DNA of 64,000 nucleotides from a bacterium UBP2_UBA2255 (GTDB taxonomy: Bacteria; Edwardsbacteria; AC1; EtOH8), in contig DDXR01000049.1 in NCBI GenBank assembly GCA_002347565.1, positions 42,743 to 106,742 of the forward strand, given 5' to 3'. Positions 8,109 to 18,627 of this stretch are shown piece after piece (the stretch's first letter is position 1; each line of letters begins with the position of its first letter). The position numbers were made by a program, and so were the translations under genes. The notes under the pieces are model-generated. The model did no database searches, was not told the origin of the DNA, and was given only the letters and a program-made list of their open reading frames with translations.

Positions 8109-9352
8109 AGATCGCCGTCTGGCACAACCTGCCGCATGGTGGAGGGCGTCGCGCCCTGCAGGACCATATCGCCGGACTTGCCTCGCGAGGGCATACCGTC
8201 AAAATCTGGCAGCCATCGGATGTGGCGCCACTCAATCTGCGAAAGGGGATAGCAGCTGAGCTCACACTTGTCGATCATCATTCCACATACCGGTCGGATG
8301 CTCCCTCGCCGAGAGGACTCATGCGACTGGTGGCGTATCAGCAGACCATTGCGACCCTCAATCGGAACGCGGCCGTAACCGCGTCGATGATACACCGGTC
8401 CGGTTGCGATGTACTCTTCGCCAATACCTGCCGGTTTATGGGTTCCCCGTTCATTGGAAGGCATGTGGAAATACCCTCGCTGCTGTACCTACAAGAGCCG
8501 TGCCGCGTACACTATGAAGCTATGCCTGAGAACCCATGGGCGGCCCCAGGCAGATTGACACGTGCCGGGAATTCGGCTCATGCGCTCGCCCGGCGTATGG
8601 AGAACGCCGTCAAGGTCTATGCTTACCGGCGAAAAGTGCGCGAGGAGATTGAGAACGCGCGGTCGTACCACCGAATCTTGGTCAACTCGTGCTATAGCCG
8701 CGAAAGCATCCTACGGGCTTATGGCATTGAAGCATCTGTGTGCTACCTGGGGGTTGATACCGAGTTGTTCCATATGCAAGGTTCCCCGAATCGCCTGCAC
8801 ATGATCCTGACGGTCGGATCGGTCACCCGGCTGAAGCGCATCGATGCGGTTCTTGATGCTTTGGCCCTGGTGAGGCATCCGAGGCCGCGGTATGTGATCG
8901 TCGCCAGTACCTACGATGAGGATTATTGCCGGGAGCTCGTGAGGAACGCATCAAGGCACGGCATCGAGTTCGAGTTGCGACGGAACGTCCCAGACGATGA
9001 ACTTGTATCGTTGCTCTGCCGGGCCAAGGCGGTCGTGTACGCACCACGATTGGAACCGTTCGGGTACGGACCTCTTGAAGCCAACGCGTGCGCCACACCT
9101 GCGATCGGTATTGATGAAGGCGGGCTGCGGGAGACAATCGTCAACGGCGAGACTGGTGTGCTCGTCGAAAATGAACCCCGACATATCGCAGATGCTATCG
9201 AGATGTTGTGCCAGGACAGAGAGGCTCGCGAACGCCTCGGCGCACGAGGCAGAGAGTACGTTATGGAGCGGTGGACGCTCCAGGCCGCGAACGAAAGACT
9301 CGCGGCTCATCTGGATCAGATCGTGGTACGATTTCCCGCAGGTGGAAGATGA
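8105..9352 (+). CDS. GT4-family glycosyltransferase
   Basis: 415 aa starting at the ATG that overlaps the flippase stop; a GTG 6 bp upstream is the alternative. The fold is GT-B. The N-terminal 'NLPHGGGRRALQDHIAGL' is a typical donor-side glycine loop. The C-terminal half has 'VGSVTRLKRIDAVLDAL' and the nucleotide-sugar motif 'EPFGYGPLEANACATPAIG' (an E-x7-E pattern near residues 315-330). The enzyme is retaining and transfers a sugar to the lipid-linked intermediate on the cytoplasmic side. Donor and acceptor are not predictable from sequence. Confidence 0.87.
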   Translation: MKIAVWHNLPHGGGRRALQDHIAGLASRGHTVKIWQPSDVAPLNLRKGIAAELTLVDHHSTYRSDAPSPRGLMRLVAYQQTIATLNRNAAVTASMIHRSGCDVLFANTCRFMGSPFIGRHVEIPSLLYLQEPCRVHYEAMPENPWAAPGRLTRAGNSAHALARRMENAVKVYAYRRKVREEIENARSYHRILVNSCYSRESILRAYGIEASVCYLGVDTELFHMQGSPNRLHMILTVGSVTRLKRIDAVLDALALVRHPRPRYVIVASTYDEDYCRELVRNASRHGIEFELRRNVPDDELVSLLCRAKAVVYAPRLEPFGYGPLEANACATPAIGIDEGGLRETIVNGETGVLVENEPRHIADAIEMLCQDREARERLGARGREYVMERWTLQAANERLAAHLDQIVVRFPAGGR

Positions 9353-9356
9353 CGCT

Positions 9357-10301
9357 ATGGCGAATCATGCGACGGTTATAACAGTCTATCATGATGGGAT
9401 GCCTGCGCTGCTCCAAATGATCGCAAGCGTCTACACACACCACGCGTTGATTGCTGATGTGATCATCGTGAATAACTCTAACGAAAGAATCGATCATCTG
9501 TCTCAGAAGAGGCACGGCGCGCCGTTCCGGGTCCGCATCATCGAGTCAGGCCGTAACATCGGATTCGGTGCCGCGAACAACCTCGCACTACGCAGGACCC
9601 AGACCGATTACGTGCTGTTGCTAAACCCTGACGCGCAATTAACCGGTGGATTTCTAGAAGCCGCGATAGTCATGATGGACGAACGACCGGAGATAGCGGC
9701 GGTAGGCCCGAAACTGGTCGATTTCTATGGCAACCCTCATGCATCCGCGTTCACTTCCCCTTCCTGCGCATCGTACTTTATCGATGCGTTCGCGCTGGGA
9801 CGCTTTGTCGATAGAAGGCGTACGCCCGCGCGCGAAATCAACCTCTGCGGTTACCTGTGCGAGACAGCTGATTGGCTGTGTGGCGCAGCGGTGGTCCTCC
9901 GGCGAAAAGTTCTCGACCAGATAGGGAGGTTCGATGAAGACTATTTCCTGTATTATGAAGACACCGACCTGTTCATGCGCATCCGAATGAACGGATCAGT
10001 TGTGATGCATTGCCCCCAGTTTATAGTGCGGCACGTTGGCCGGAACGAGGATGGGCTTTATTGCGACAAGTTCAATTCAAGCACACGGATCGTGCACCAT
10101 AGCAGAAGCGTGCTGACATATTGGCGTAAGCACGGCCGACAGCAAATGCCGATCGTTCGGGCTATCTTGTGCGCCAGCTCCATCTTCAAGTTTTGGACAT
10201 GGGCGTTGTTGATGCTGATCTCGAGAAAGACTGGATTCACGGCTGTGCGCCAGCGCCTGCGGGGGTATGCCGAAGCCGCTGCGATCGCCTTGTTCGAATG
10301 A
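9357..10301 (+). CDS. GT2-family glycosyltransferase (rhamnosyltransferase-like)
   Basis: 314 aa from an ATG 5 bp after the previous stop; a GGTGGAAG site lies about 9 bp upstream. The GT-A fold is clear: 'ATVITVYHDG', then 'NIGFGAANNLAL', the metal-binding 'LLLNPDAQL' and 'FDEDYFLYYEDTDLFMRI' with its acidic cluster. This pattern is shared with RfbF/WbbL-type rhamnosyltransferases. Longer in-frame starts inside the previous gene lack a ribosome-binding site. The gene is followed by a 547-bp gap and a change to AT-rich DNA. Confidence 0.87.
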   Translation: MANHATVITVYHDGMPALLQMIASVYTHHALIADVIIVNNSNERIDHLSQKRHGAPFRVRIIESGRNIGFGAANNLALRRTQTDYVLLLNPDAQLTGGFLEAAIVMMDERPEIAAVGPKLVDFYGNPHASAFTSPSCASYFIDAFALGRFVDRRRTPAREINLCGYLCETADWLCGAAVVLRRKVLDQIGRFDEDYFLYYEDTDLFMRIRMNGSVVMHCPQFIVRHVGRNEDGLYCDKFNSSTRIVHHSRSVLTYWRKHGRQQMPIVRAILCASSIFKFWTWALLMLISRKTGFTAVRQRLRGYAEAAAIALFE

Positions 10302-10848
10302 TACACCCATAAAAAGCCCACGTCATTGTTCTGGAATACGTGCCCGTTTGGGAAATCTGCAAACGACACGAGCGAAGATACCTATGGTTTTTCGGCTGTA
10401 GTGCGCCACCAGCCTATAGCAGTATAGCTATGATAGTGATCGACGCCCGGAAAAACTGCGATTCCGGTATAGGCATCTAGCTGCGTAGCCTCATCGACCA
10501 TCTTAATGGCCGGCACGATCTGACCGTTCTGATGGCTCGCGATATGGTGTTGTCGGACAAGTTCGCGGAAACGTACATATATTCTCGTCAGCAGCCAACC
10601 CAACACCATGAAGACGTATTGAAATAATGTGGAAGTGCTCGGTCTGCGATGTGTTTATCTTACCATGCAACAACATCCCGTTGCTGACAATGCCGACGAG
10701 GCGGCTGATCGTGTTCATTCAGGATATCCAGCATCTGCCGGCGAGCGCTGGGTATGGGCCGCAAAACAGGCGTGTGCTAGAATCATGATCAACTTGTTAT
10801 TCCCGTTGGTCTTTGCCAAAGGGTAACCGCTTGAATGGATACAGTAAA
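10302..10848 (+). other. Non-coding gap, possibly holding a minus-strand gene remnant
   Basis: 547 bp between the GT2 gene and a methyltransferase gene. No convincing + strand ORF is present. The minus strand has an open stretch from about 10630 down to 10382, ending in a peptide with 'DEATQLDAYTGIAVFPGVDHYH', and a second overlapping frame at 10503-10718. Neither has a recognisable domain or ribosome-binding site, and they look like a decayed gene at best. Composition is more AT-rich than in the flanking clusters. Confidence 0.4.
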
Positions 10849-11712
10849 ATGAACGCGAATATGAATGACCCATGCATCGCTTGTAAAAGCAAATATTACA
10901 GAGTGGTTTTTAACGAATTTGGGATTGATATAGTTCAATGCAAATGCTGCGGCCATTTGTTCTCAACATTCCCGGGTGATCAAAACTACAACGGTTATTT
11001 CGGTGAGCAACAGATCGAATCATGTAAGCAATTCTGGTGGGACGATGCGCATCGCGATATGTATGCTGACTTCTACCGACGATTTATAAACAAGAAAACA
11101 GGTACATTGCTGGATGTCGGCTGTGGCCTGGGCTATTTTGTCAAAAATATGTCAGTAATACCGTGCTGGGAGGTCTACGGTTGTGAAATATCTCGGGTAG
11201 CAGTAGCCTATGCCCGCAACAAACTTGGACTCAAGAACATTTATGAGGGGAAAATAGAGGAAATTGATTTCGGGTGCAGGACCTTTGATATCATAACACT
11301 GTGGGATGTTATTGAACACATTCCGAATCCCTATCCTCTTCTTGTCCGAATCTATTCGTTACTCAAGCAGGGAGGCATGCTATTCCTTCACACCCCCAAT
11401 GCCCGCATCCAGTTGCCGAAAGCACGGATGAAACAGCTGATCATGCGCAGAAACCCGCACGCCCATTTTCTTGAGGCAAAAGACCACATGAACATCTATA
11501 CCGACAAATCGATATCTGCCGTACTCGGACGAAGTGGTTACATCTCGGTACAATTTCTGCATCTTAAACCATTGCAGAGTGTCGCTGGCAGTCGGAATGC
11601 TCTATTCGTCATCATCAAGAACTTATGGGCGTCTCTCTCAAGAATAATATACGTTTTATCGAAGAGACGAATCAACATCGGGAATTTGTTCGTCGTCGCG
11701 TATAAACAATAG
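10849..11712 (+). CDS. Class I SAM-dependent methyltransferase with N-terminal Cys4 motif
   Basis: 287 aa from ATG 10849; TTG codons at 10813 and 10831 would extend it. The N-terminus has two CxxC pairs ('CIACK' near residue 7, 'CKCCG' near 31), the small zinc-binding head common in surface-sugar methyltransferases. Motif I is 'LLDVGCGLGYF' (about 90-100), followed by 'DIITLWDVIEHIPNP' and 'LKQGGMLFLHTPN'. It probably methylates a sugar nucleotide or glycan residue. The gene is strikingly AT-rich compared with the rest of the window, so recent acquisition is likely. Confidence 0.85.
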   Translation: MNANMNDPCIACKSKYYRVVFNEFGIDIVQCKCCGHLFSTFPGDQNYNGYFGEQQIESCKQFWWDDAHRDMYADFYRRFINKKTGTLLDVGCGLGYFVKNMSVIPCWEVYGCEISRVAVAYARNKLGLKNIYEGKIEEIDFGCRTFDIITLWDVIEHIPNPYPLLVRIYSLLKQGGMLFLHTPNARIQLPKARMKQLIMRRNPHAHFLEAKDHMNIYTDKSISAVLGRSGYISVQFLHLKPLQSVAGSRNALFVIIKNLWASLSRIIYVLSKRRINIGNLFVVAYKQ

Positions 11713-12063
11713 CGAACGATTATCCCATCAGCTCAGGAACACCCGGGGAAAGCCATTTACGGTCAGTTCGACTTCTCTCGATGACCGGGAATACGCACCC
11801 CGAGCGGAGTCGAGAAATGCAGTAACGTGCCATCCTGAATATATGGGATAATCACTCAATAGAGATATGCCACCCGCAGGCTATTTCTTCTGTTCGCCGC
11901 GGCGGCATCGGATGGTCGGTTTGATGAAGAAGCACGAGAGTTACAACTCAATGAACTACAATTCTCTTGATATCCGGTTGCAGGTTATACATAGCGCCAC
12001 GAAATAGTAATGACAAGCTAGTTCTATAAAAGAAATGCAGTTTAAAAAAGTGATGGTGCCGGC
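11713..12063 (+). other. Intergenic region with no gene
   Basis: 351 AT-rich bases between the methyltransferase and the next glycosyltransferase. Apart from the inverted repeat at 11767-11814 I see no ORF, promoter pair with good spacing, or terminator. Confidence 0.6.
11767..11814 (+). repeat. Imperfect inverted repeat of the 'CGAGCGGAGTCGAG' type
   Basis: TTCGACTTCTCTCG (11767-11780) faces CGAGCGGAGTCGAG (11801-11814) across 20 nt, with 11 of 14 positions pairing. From memory, sequences of this kind are dispersed extragenic repeats in many bacterial genomes. Only one copy is seen here. Confidence 0.5.
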
Positions 12064-13161
12064 ATGATCGCCTTTGACGCAAGAATGTCAGAGCGTTCTG
12101 GTATCGGTTCGTATGTGCGAAACTTGTTGGCACAATTCGCGGCAATGGACCGGCCGCCAAAGCTGACCGTGATCGGTGACCAAGATATCCACCGCTACTG
12201 GCGGCGACCGATTGTCTGCCGTAGCCCGATATACAGTATTCAGGAGCAACTGTCTATTCCAGTGGTGGCGCATAATTGCAACGTCTTTCATGCGCCGCAT
12301 TACAACGCCCCGCTGCTGTTCCGCGGCCGTCTGGTCGTGACTATCCACGACCTCAATCATCTCACGTTTTATGATGAATTGCCGACCATCGCCCACAAAC
12401 TGTATGCCCGTCTGATGATGACGTTAGCCGTCCGGCGGGCCGACCACATCATGACGGATTCCGAGTGGACACGGCGCGACCTCCTCCGACGATGGCCCGA
12501 CGCAGCGACGAAGACGGAGGTTGTACATAACGGTATTGATCCACAATTGCGACGGACGATCGAACCGGCTGTGCCAGCGAAATATGGCATCACCAAACCA
12601 TACGTTCTTTATCTGGGACTGCTGAAACGGCATAAAAACATCACGCGACTGATCGAAGCTTTCCTGGCGGCCCAAGACGAATTGAAGGGTGAGTTCCAAT
12701 TGGCCATCGCGGGAGATCCGACCAGCGACGATATCGGCCTTCGTGATTTTATCGTGCGACGGCGATCATCCGAAATCGTACGGTTGATAGGATTCATTGC
12801 GCCGGGTGACATCGCCCCGTTGTATAGCGGCGCGAAGGTGTTCGCCTTCCCATCGCTGGCCGAGGGCTTCGGCTTGCCGCCGCTGGAGGCGATGGCCTGT
12901 GGCACGCCGGTGATCGCCAGCAACGCGAGCTGCCTTCCCGAGGTCCTGGGCGGCGCACCGCGTTTCTTCGACCCCCGCGACGTGGCTGACATGGCGGCGT
13001 CGATCGTGTCCGCCGTCCGGGACGAAGCCTGGCGGTTCGCAGCCATCGAGCGCGGCTATCGCACCACGGCCAAGTACCGGTGGGAGGATACGGCGCTGGC
13101 CTGCATACGCGCATATAGTGCAGCCGATACGACGGTTGCCAATGGGAGTGGTGGGCGGTGA
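12064..13161 (+). CDS. GT4-family glycosyltransferase (mannosyltransferase-like)
   Basis: 365 aa. The start 'MIAFDARMSERSGIGSYVRNLL' is the usual N-terminus of MtfB/WbaZ-like GT4 enzymes, with the glycine-containing donor loop. Also present are 'HAPHYNAPLL', 'VTIHDLNHL' and 'VHNGID', then 'VLYLGLLKRHKNITRLIEAF', and the C-terminal E-x7-E motif in 'PSLAEGFGLPPLEAMACGTPVI'. It probably adds mannose or a related sugar to the lipid-linked oligosaccharide. Its stop overlaps the GTG start of the following GT9 gene. Confidence 0.88.
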   Translation: MIAFDARMSERSGIGSYVRNLLAQFAAMDRPPKLTVIGDQDIHRYWRRPIVCRSPIYSIQEQLSIPVVAHNCNVFHAPHYNAPLLFRGRLVVTIHDLNHLTFYDELPTIAHKLYARLMMTLAVRRADHIMTDSEWTRRDLLRRWPDAATKTEVVHNGIDPQLRRTIEPAVPAKYGITKPYVLYLGLLKRHKNITRLIEAFLAAQDELKGEFQLAIAGDPTSDDIGLRDFIVRRRSSEIVRLIGFIAPGDIAPLYSGAKVFAFPSLAEGFGLPPLEAMACGTPVIASNASCLPEVLGGAPRFFDPRDVADMAASIVSAVRDEAWRFAAIERGYRTTAKYRWEDTALACIRAYSAADTTVANGSGGR

Positions 13162-14306
13162 CCCGCGAACGGAACAACCGGGTTTATAAATGGCTGGACG
13201 GACACATTGGACCGCCGATCATCGCGATGAAGGCAGCGCTTGATATGCGGCAACGGCCTTGCGATCAGCGTGTGTCCAACCGATCACCCAGGATCGCATT
13301 GGTGAAAACGGAATCCATAGGCGATACGTTGCTGACCGAACCGCTGATTAAAAGCATCAAACATGTCCATCCCGCGGGTGCGATCACGTACATCTGCATG
13401 TCGAACAACGTTGACGCGGTCAGGGGTCTGGATGGGATCGATGAGATCATCATCTTTGATCTCGGGGCACCGCTACGATCGCTGTGTCGATTGACGAGGC
13501 TGCGACCGTTCGACGTGGTGATTGACTGCGGTTCCTGGGCCAGGATCAACAGCGTGATTGCAACCACAGTGCCCGCCGCATGCCGTGTGGGCTTCCGTAC
13601 CGCCAGCATGCACCGGCACTATGCCTACGATATCGTCGTTGACCATGATTCCGGCATCCATGAACTTGACAACTATCGCAACCTGCTACGGGCCGCCGGC
13701 ATCACCCCGCAGCGGTCGGCACCGCGCTATGTCATCGGCCGGCAAGCTGCCGGGGCACCGGTGTTCCCGTTGCCGTCGCTGGGTGAATACGTCGTCCTGC
13801 ACATTCATCCCGGCGGCGCCCAGCGGCATCTGAAGTGCTGGCCGGATGCCCAATGGATCGAACTGGGGAGGCGTCTGATCGGCGCCGGGATCCGCATCTA
13901 TATTAGCGGCGGTCGCGGCGATGCCGTTGGTGCAGGGCGCATTGCGAACCTGATCGACGGCGTCCACTGCGCGTCGCTGGCTGGTCAGCTGTCTCTGGAT
14001 CAAACCGCGCAGCTGATCGCGGGATCCCGTCTGCTGGTCACCGTTGACACCGGTATCATGCACCTCGGAGCAGCCGTCGGGGCGAATGTCATCAGTCTAC
14101 ATGGACCGACCTCGCCACGACGGTGGGGCGGCATCGGCCGATCGGTCACGCCAGTTTGCACGACGGCCAGCTGTGCCCCATGCATCAACCTGGGCTTCGA
14201 TTCACCCTGTCGGCACGGCGGCTGCATGGACCTCATCACTGTTGATGCCGTGTTCACTCAGGCAGCCGAACACCTGAAACGCACCGGACGCGGACGGCCA
14301 TCGTAG
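13158..14306 (+). CDS. GT9-family glycosyltransferase (heptosyltransferase-like)
   Basis: 382 aa from GTG in a 4-bp GTGA overlap. The GT9 signatures are 'ALVKTESIGDTLLTEPLI' near residue 50, 'VVIDCGSWARIN' near 115, 'HIHPGGAQRHLKCWP' near 216, and 'LLVTVDTGIMHLGAAVGANVISLHGPTSP' near 294. Heptosyltransferases transfer heptose from ADP-heptose; GT9 members in capsule clusters can use other sugars. An extra N-terminal extension of about 45 aa precedes the conserved fold. A cysteine-rich 'TASCAPCINLGFDSPCRHGGC' near the end is common in this family. Confidence 0.87.
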   Translation: MTRERNNRVYKWLDGHIGPPIIAMKAALDMRQRPCDQRVSNRSPRIALVKTESIGDTLLTEPLIKSIKHVHPAGAITYICMSNNVDAVRGLDGIDEIIIFDLGAPLRSLCRLTRLRPFDVVIDCGSWARINSVIATTVPAACRVGFRTASMHRHYAYDIVVDHDSGIHELDNYRNLLRAAGITPQRSAPRYVIGRQAAGAPVFPLPSLGEYVVLHIHPGGAQRHLKCWPDAQWIELGRRLIGAGIRIYISGGRGDAVGAGRIANLIDGVHCASLAGQLSLDQTAQLIAGSRLLVTVDTGIMHLGAAVGANVISLHGPTSPRRWGGIGRSVTPVCTTASCAPCINLGFDSPCRHGGCMDLITVDAVFTQAAEHLKRTGRGRPS

Positions 14307-14320
14307 CCGGGAGCGAAGTT

Positions 14321-15295
14321 ATGAGCGGCACTAACGCCGGTACAGCGTACCTGGTCACCGGCGGCAGCGGGTTCATCGGCGGGCACCTGATCGTCGACCT
14401 GCTACGGGACCCGGGCACCGCCCGGGTGGTCAATATCGACCTGCGCCCGTACCCGGGCGCGGTCGACCCTCGCCTGGAGACGGTGATTGCGGACATCAGA
14501 AAGCCGCTGGCGGCCGGCCTGCCGGCGGGGGTCGGCACCTGCTTCCACCTGGCCGCGGTCTGCCGCGAGCCGGGCCACCGGCGGGAGGAGTACTTCGAGA
14601 CCAACCATCGCGGGACCGGCAACGTGATCGACCTGTGCCGGCGACAGGGCATCCACAGCATCGTCTTCACCAGCACCATCATGGTCTATTCGCCCGGGGA
14701 CGCCCCGTGCGACGAGTCGGCGACCACTCGGCCCAACACTGCTTACGGGGAATCGAAGCTGCTGGCGGAGCGCGAGCTGGAGCGGTGGGGGGCGGAGGGG
14801 CGACACCTGCGGATCGTACGGCCCGGCGTGGTGTTTGGTCCGGGCGACTACGGCAACTTCATCCGATTGCACCGCGCGCTGCGGAGCAACCTGTTCTGCT
14901 ACGTCGGCCGCCGCACCACAGTCAAGGGCAGCGTCTACGTCCGTGACGTGGTGTCGTGCCTGCGGTTCATGGAGACGGCGGCGGCGCGGAGCGCTGTCTA
15001 CAACTGCGTGTTCCCGGGGCGGTACACCATCGGCGAGATCGTCGCCGCCATCTGCACCGCCGAGGGATGGCGGCGTTGGGTGCCGGTTCTGCCGTACCGG
15101 CTGATGCGGGCCCTGGCGGCGGTCGGGCCCTGGCTGGACGCGGCCGGGCTGCGCAACGGGCTCCATCCCCGCCGCATCGACAAACTGTACCAGTCAACTG
15201 ACGCGGTGCCGCAGGCGCTGGCGCGCGATGGGTTCGGGTTCCGGTACGATCTGCGTGCCGCTGTCCGGGAGTGGCTGTGCGGCGCGGCATCCTGA
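14321..15295 (+). CDS. NAD-dependent epimerase/dehydratase (extended SDR)
   Basis: 324 aa. The nucleotide-binding motif TGGSGFIGGH lies at residues 13-22, 'FHLAAVCREPG' near 78, and the catalytic pair is in 'YGESKLLAE' (Tyr-x3-Lys, near 143-147). The preceding 'VFTSTIMVYSP' carries the catalytic Ser/Thr. The family converts nucleotide sugars by epimerisation, dehydration or reduction. The C-terminal substrate-binding half does not let me choose a product. It lies between glycosyltransferase and sugar-phosphate transferase genes. Confidence 0.85.
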   Translation: MSGTNAGTAYLVTGGSGFIGGHLIVDLLRDPGTARVVNIDLRPYPGAVDPRLETVIADIRKPLAAGLPAGVGTCFHLAAVCREPGHRREEYFETNHRGTGNVIDLCRRQGIHSIVFTSTIMVYSPGDAPCDESATTRPNTAYGESKLLAERELERWGAEGRHLRIVRPGVVFGPGDYGNFIRLHRALRSNLFCYVGRRTTVKGSVYVRDVVSCLRFMETAAARSAVYNCVFPGRYTIGEIVAAICTAEGWRRWVPVLPYRLMRALAAVGPWLDAAGLRNGLHPRRIDKLYQSTDAVPQALARDGFGFRYDLRAAVREWLCGAAS

Positions 15296-15372
15296 ACGGC
15301 TGGATCTCCGGTGGCAGCACAGTTGCTGTATCGGAGTAGCCATTCGACGGCTGTATGCGATGGGGGCATTCA

Positions 15373-16752
15373 ATGCTGAGGGATAAACGTACGGTCCTCC
15401 GCTTGTCGATGATGGCCATCGATATGGTGATCACCGTGGCCGCCTTCTTCACGGCGTACTGGCTGCGGGTGGCGCTGCCGGTGCCGTGGTTCCAGGAGGG
15501 CGGCGTCTACCCGCTGGCGGTCACCATGAAGGCGCTGCTGCTGCTGCTGCCGCTGTGGTGGTCCCTGTATCAGCGCCTGGGCCAGTACCATCCGATCAAG
15601 ATCCTGGGCCGCTACACCCTGCCGCTGCTGCCGGCCTACCGCGCCAACCTGATCGGCTTGGCGGTGGCCATCATCATCGCCTACTTCCTGAAGCTGGCGT
15701 CGGTCAGCCGGGCGCTGGTGCTGCTGTTCTTCATCGTCAACTGCCTGCTGCTGACCCTGTGGCGCCTGCTGCTGCTGTTCTCCCCCCGGCTGTCTTCCAG
15801 CAGCCGCGACAGCCGGCACGTGCTGCTGGTCGGGGACGCGGGCCGCCTGCCGCAGCTCGGGGCGTTCGAGCGCCTGGGAGAGGAGTGGGGCGTCACGGTG
15901 GTGGAAACCCTGGAACGTCGCGATCCGGAGCGGCTGGGCGCGGCGCTGCAGTCGATGGTGGTCGACGACGTGGTGTTCACCCTCGGCCGGACCAAGCTGC
16001 ACGACCTCGAACCGGACATCCTGCTGTGCGAGGAGCGGGGGGTGGCCATCCACATCGTGACCGACTGGTTCCGGGACCGCACCGGCCGGGCCAGGATGGA
16101 CGAGTTCTACGGCATCCCTGTGATCTCCATCGATTCCACCAAGCGGCGGGCCTGGGAGGTGGTGGCCAAGCGGACCATCGACCTGCTGTGCTCCGGCCTG
16201 GCGCTGATCGCGCTGGCGCCGCTGCTGGCGGTGATCGCCGCGCTCATCAAGCTGACGTCGCCCGGGCCGGTGCTGTTCGCGCAAACACGGGCCGGCCTCA
16301 ACGGGCGGCCGTTCCGGCTCTACAAGTTCCGTTCGATGATCCAGGGCGCAGAAAAACTGCAGGACAAGCTGCAGGACCGGAACGAGATGTCCGGCCCGGT
16401 GTTCAAGATCGCCAACGACCCGCGGCTGACGCGCGTCGGGAGGTTCCTGCGCCGCACCAGCCTGGACGAGCTGCCCCAGCTGTGGAACGTCCTGCGGGGC
16501 GACATCAGCCTGGTGGGCCCGCGGCCCCTGCCGGCCTACGAGGTCAAGAAGTTCAAGCTGCGCGAGCAGCGCCGCCTCAGCGTCATGCCGGGCATCACCT
16601 GCCTGTGGCAGATCAGCGGCCGGAACGAGGTCGGTTTCGACGAATGGATGCGTCTCGACATGCGGTACATCGACACCTGGTCGCTGTGGCTGGACATCAA
16701 GATACTGCTGCTGACGATCCCCGCCGTGCTGGTGCAGCGGGGGGCGAGGTAG
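15373..16752 (+). CDS. Polyprenyl-phosphate sugar-1-phosphate transferase (WbaP/WcaJ type)
   Basis: 459 aa from ATG 15373, which has GGGGG about 7 bp upstream; ATG 15355 is an alternative. Four or five N-terminal membrane helices (about 10-140) precede a CoA-binding-like domain (about 150-255). The catalytic C-terminus follows: 'KRTIDLLCSGLALIAL', 'SPGPVLFAQTRAG', 'LYKFRSM', 'RTSLDELPQLWNVLRGDISLVGPRP' and 'RLDMRYIDTWSLWLDIKIL'. This is a bacterial sugar transferase that loads the first sugar-1-phosphate onto undecaprenyl phosphate and so starts repeat-unit synthesis. It is the only initiating transferase seen in the cluster. Confidence 0.92.
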   Translation: MLRDKRTVLRLSMMAIDMVITVAAFFTAYWLRVALPVPWFQEGGVYPLAVTMKALLLLLPLWWSLYQRLGQYHPIKILGRYTLPLLPAYRANLIGLAVAIIIAYFLKLASVSRALVLLFFIVNCLLLTLWRLLLLFSPRLSSSSRDSRHVLLVGDAGRLPQLGAFERLGEEWGVTVVETLERRDPERLGAALQSMVVDDVVFTLGRTKLHDLEPDILLCEERGVAIHIVTDWFRDRTGRARMDEFYGIPVISIDSTKRRAWEVVAKRTIDLLCSGLALIALAPLLAVIAALIKLTSPGPVLFAQTRAGLNGRPFRLYKFRSMIQGAEKLQDKLQDRNEMSGPVFKIANDPRLTRVGRFLRRTSLDELPQLWNVLRGDISLVGPRPLPAYEVKKFKLREQRRLSVMPGITCLWQISGRNEVGFDEWMRLDMRYIDTWSLWLDIKILLLTIPAVLVQRGAR

Positions 16753-16807
16753 CGGGACGGCGGCGCGGCCCGGGACGGCCGCCGGCACACGGAACGAGGA
16801 GGGATGG

Positions 16808-18569
<1,762 letters not shown>

Positions 18570-18627
18570 GACCGGCATGAAGGCACGGCGATCCCGGGCC
18601 GCCGGCCGGCCCGGCAGGGGCGGCTGA

